Below, in pieces: positions 5,780 through 5,919 of a stretch of 5,919 bases of DNA. The DNA is from Patescibacteria group bacterium. GTDB lineage: Bacteria > Patescibacteriota > UBA1384 > JAGGWG01. The DNA is taken from contig JAQVDI010000038.1 in NCBI GenBank assembly GCA_028698375.1, forward strand, positions 1-5,919, written 5' to 3'. The first letter of the stretch is position 1, and each line of letters opens with the position of its first letter. Below the pieces are notes generated by a model. That model was given only the letters and a program-made list of their open reading frames with translations, did no database searches and was not told the DNA's origin. A program made the translations under genes and the position numbers.

Positions 5780-5807
5780 TATCGTTGTTGCAATGCAACT
5801 TATCGTT
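5780..5807. repeat. direct repeats TATCGTT flanking a palindrome at the end of aspS
   Basis: TATCGTT occurs at 5780-5786 and again at 5801-5807, on both sides of the inverted repeat GTTGC-AAT-GCAAC (5787-5799). The right copy overlaps the aspS stop codon. The hairpin could form in the aspS mRNA just after the stop, but no U run follows, so it is not a standard intrinsic terminator. It may be a 3'-end stability hairpin, a protein-binding site or an insertion scar. Confidence 0.35.
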
Positions 5808-5919
5808 ATGTCTTGTTTCTTGTATCTTTTATATTAATCCCGAGCTCTTTTAACTGTTCAGGAGCAATATCGCTGGGTGCGTCCATCATAAGATCTCGGC
5901 CATCACCAGTTTTAGGAAA
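5806..5919 (-). CDS. aspS: aspartyl-tRNA synthetase, C-terminal end only
   Basis: The frame is open from the right edge of the window and codes for 37 residues before TAA (5808-5806). It reads FPKTGDGRDLMMDAPSDI and later EQLKELGINI. This matches the extreme C-terminus of bacterial class II aspartyl-tRNA synthetases, where an (A)FPK strand follows the motif 3 region and a D-A-P-S plus Q-L-K-E-L helix closes the protein. The enzyme charges tRNA-Asp (or tRNA-Asp and tRNA-Asn in the non-discriminating form) in the cytoplasm. The seven last residues (KDTRNKT) form a short basic tail. The catalytic centre, the anticodon domain and the start lie outside the window, so the discriminating or non-discriminating type cannot be told. 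The gene runs in the same direction as the carboxypeptidase, about 215 bases upstream of its start. Confidence 0.9.
   Translation of the reverse strand, partial: FPKTGDGRDLMMDAPSDIAPEQLKELGINIKDTRNKT

Overview
The window looks like a piece of an AT-rich bacterial genome (about one third G+C by eye). The most likely source is a member of the Candidate Phyla Radiation (Patescibacteria). The hints are a short PilX-like prepilin, a giant modular surface protein, starts without Shine-Dalgarno sequences and very short or absent leaders. TGA, TAG and TAA are all used as ordinary stops, so the UGA=Gly code of Gracilibacteria/Absconditabacteria does not apply. This assignment is an inference; there is no rRNA marker in the window.

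Layout, left to right. A plus-strand micro-gene (69-146) encodes a 25-residue Trp-rich single-pass membrane peptide behind a good sigma70-type promoter (16-44). All larger genes are on the minus strand and read from right to left: the 3' end of aspartyl-tRNA synthetase (5806-5919), an S11 D-Ala-D-Ala carboxypeptidase (4685-5590, probably leaderless), a 1355-residue secreted multidomain protein (489-4556), and five bases further a prepilin-like N-terminus with an apparently lost or replaced C-terminal part (178-483). The roughly 200-base gap between aspS and the carboxypeptidase holds a sharply GC-rich, foldable island (about 5641-5712). It has a plausible plus-strand promoter and two small symmetrical motifs, and may be an undescribed small RNA.

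The most interesting part is the giant protein gene. It carries the only two long G/C homopolymers in the window. Nine G (coding strand) lie directly upstream of a TATAAT in its promoter region, and eight C lie inside the coding sequence. One-base slippage of the coding tract in either direction gives a stop within about 25 codons and cuts the protein from 1355 to 505 or 523 residues. This is the architecture of a phase-variable contingency locus, here with possible transcriptional and translational switches on one gene. The protein has an N-terminal membrane signal, a Cys/Trp-rich module, five or more carboxypeptidase-regulatory/Ig-like beta modules, a region that looks like a dead zinc peptidase, and a C-terminal carboxypeptidase-regulatory module. 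Its 14 cysteines all fall into near-neighbour pairs or one N-terminal group of four, as expected of a disulfide-bonded surface protein. With the peptidoglycan-trimming enzyme upstream and a prepilin fragment downstream, the region reads as a cell-surface locus.
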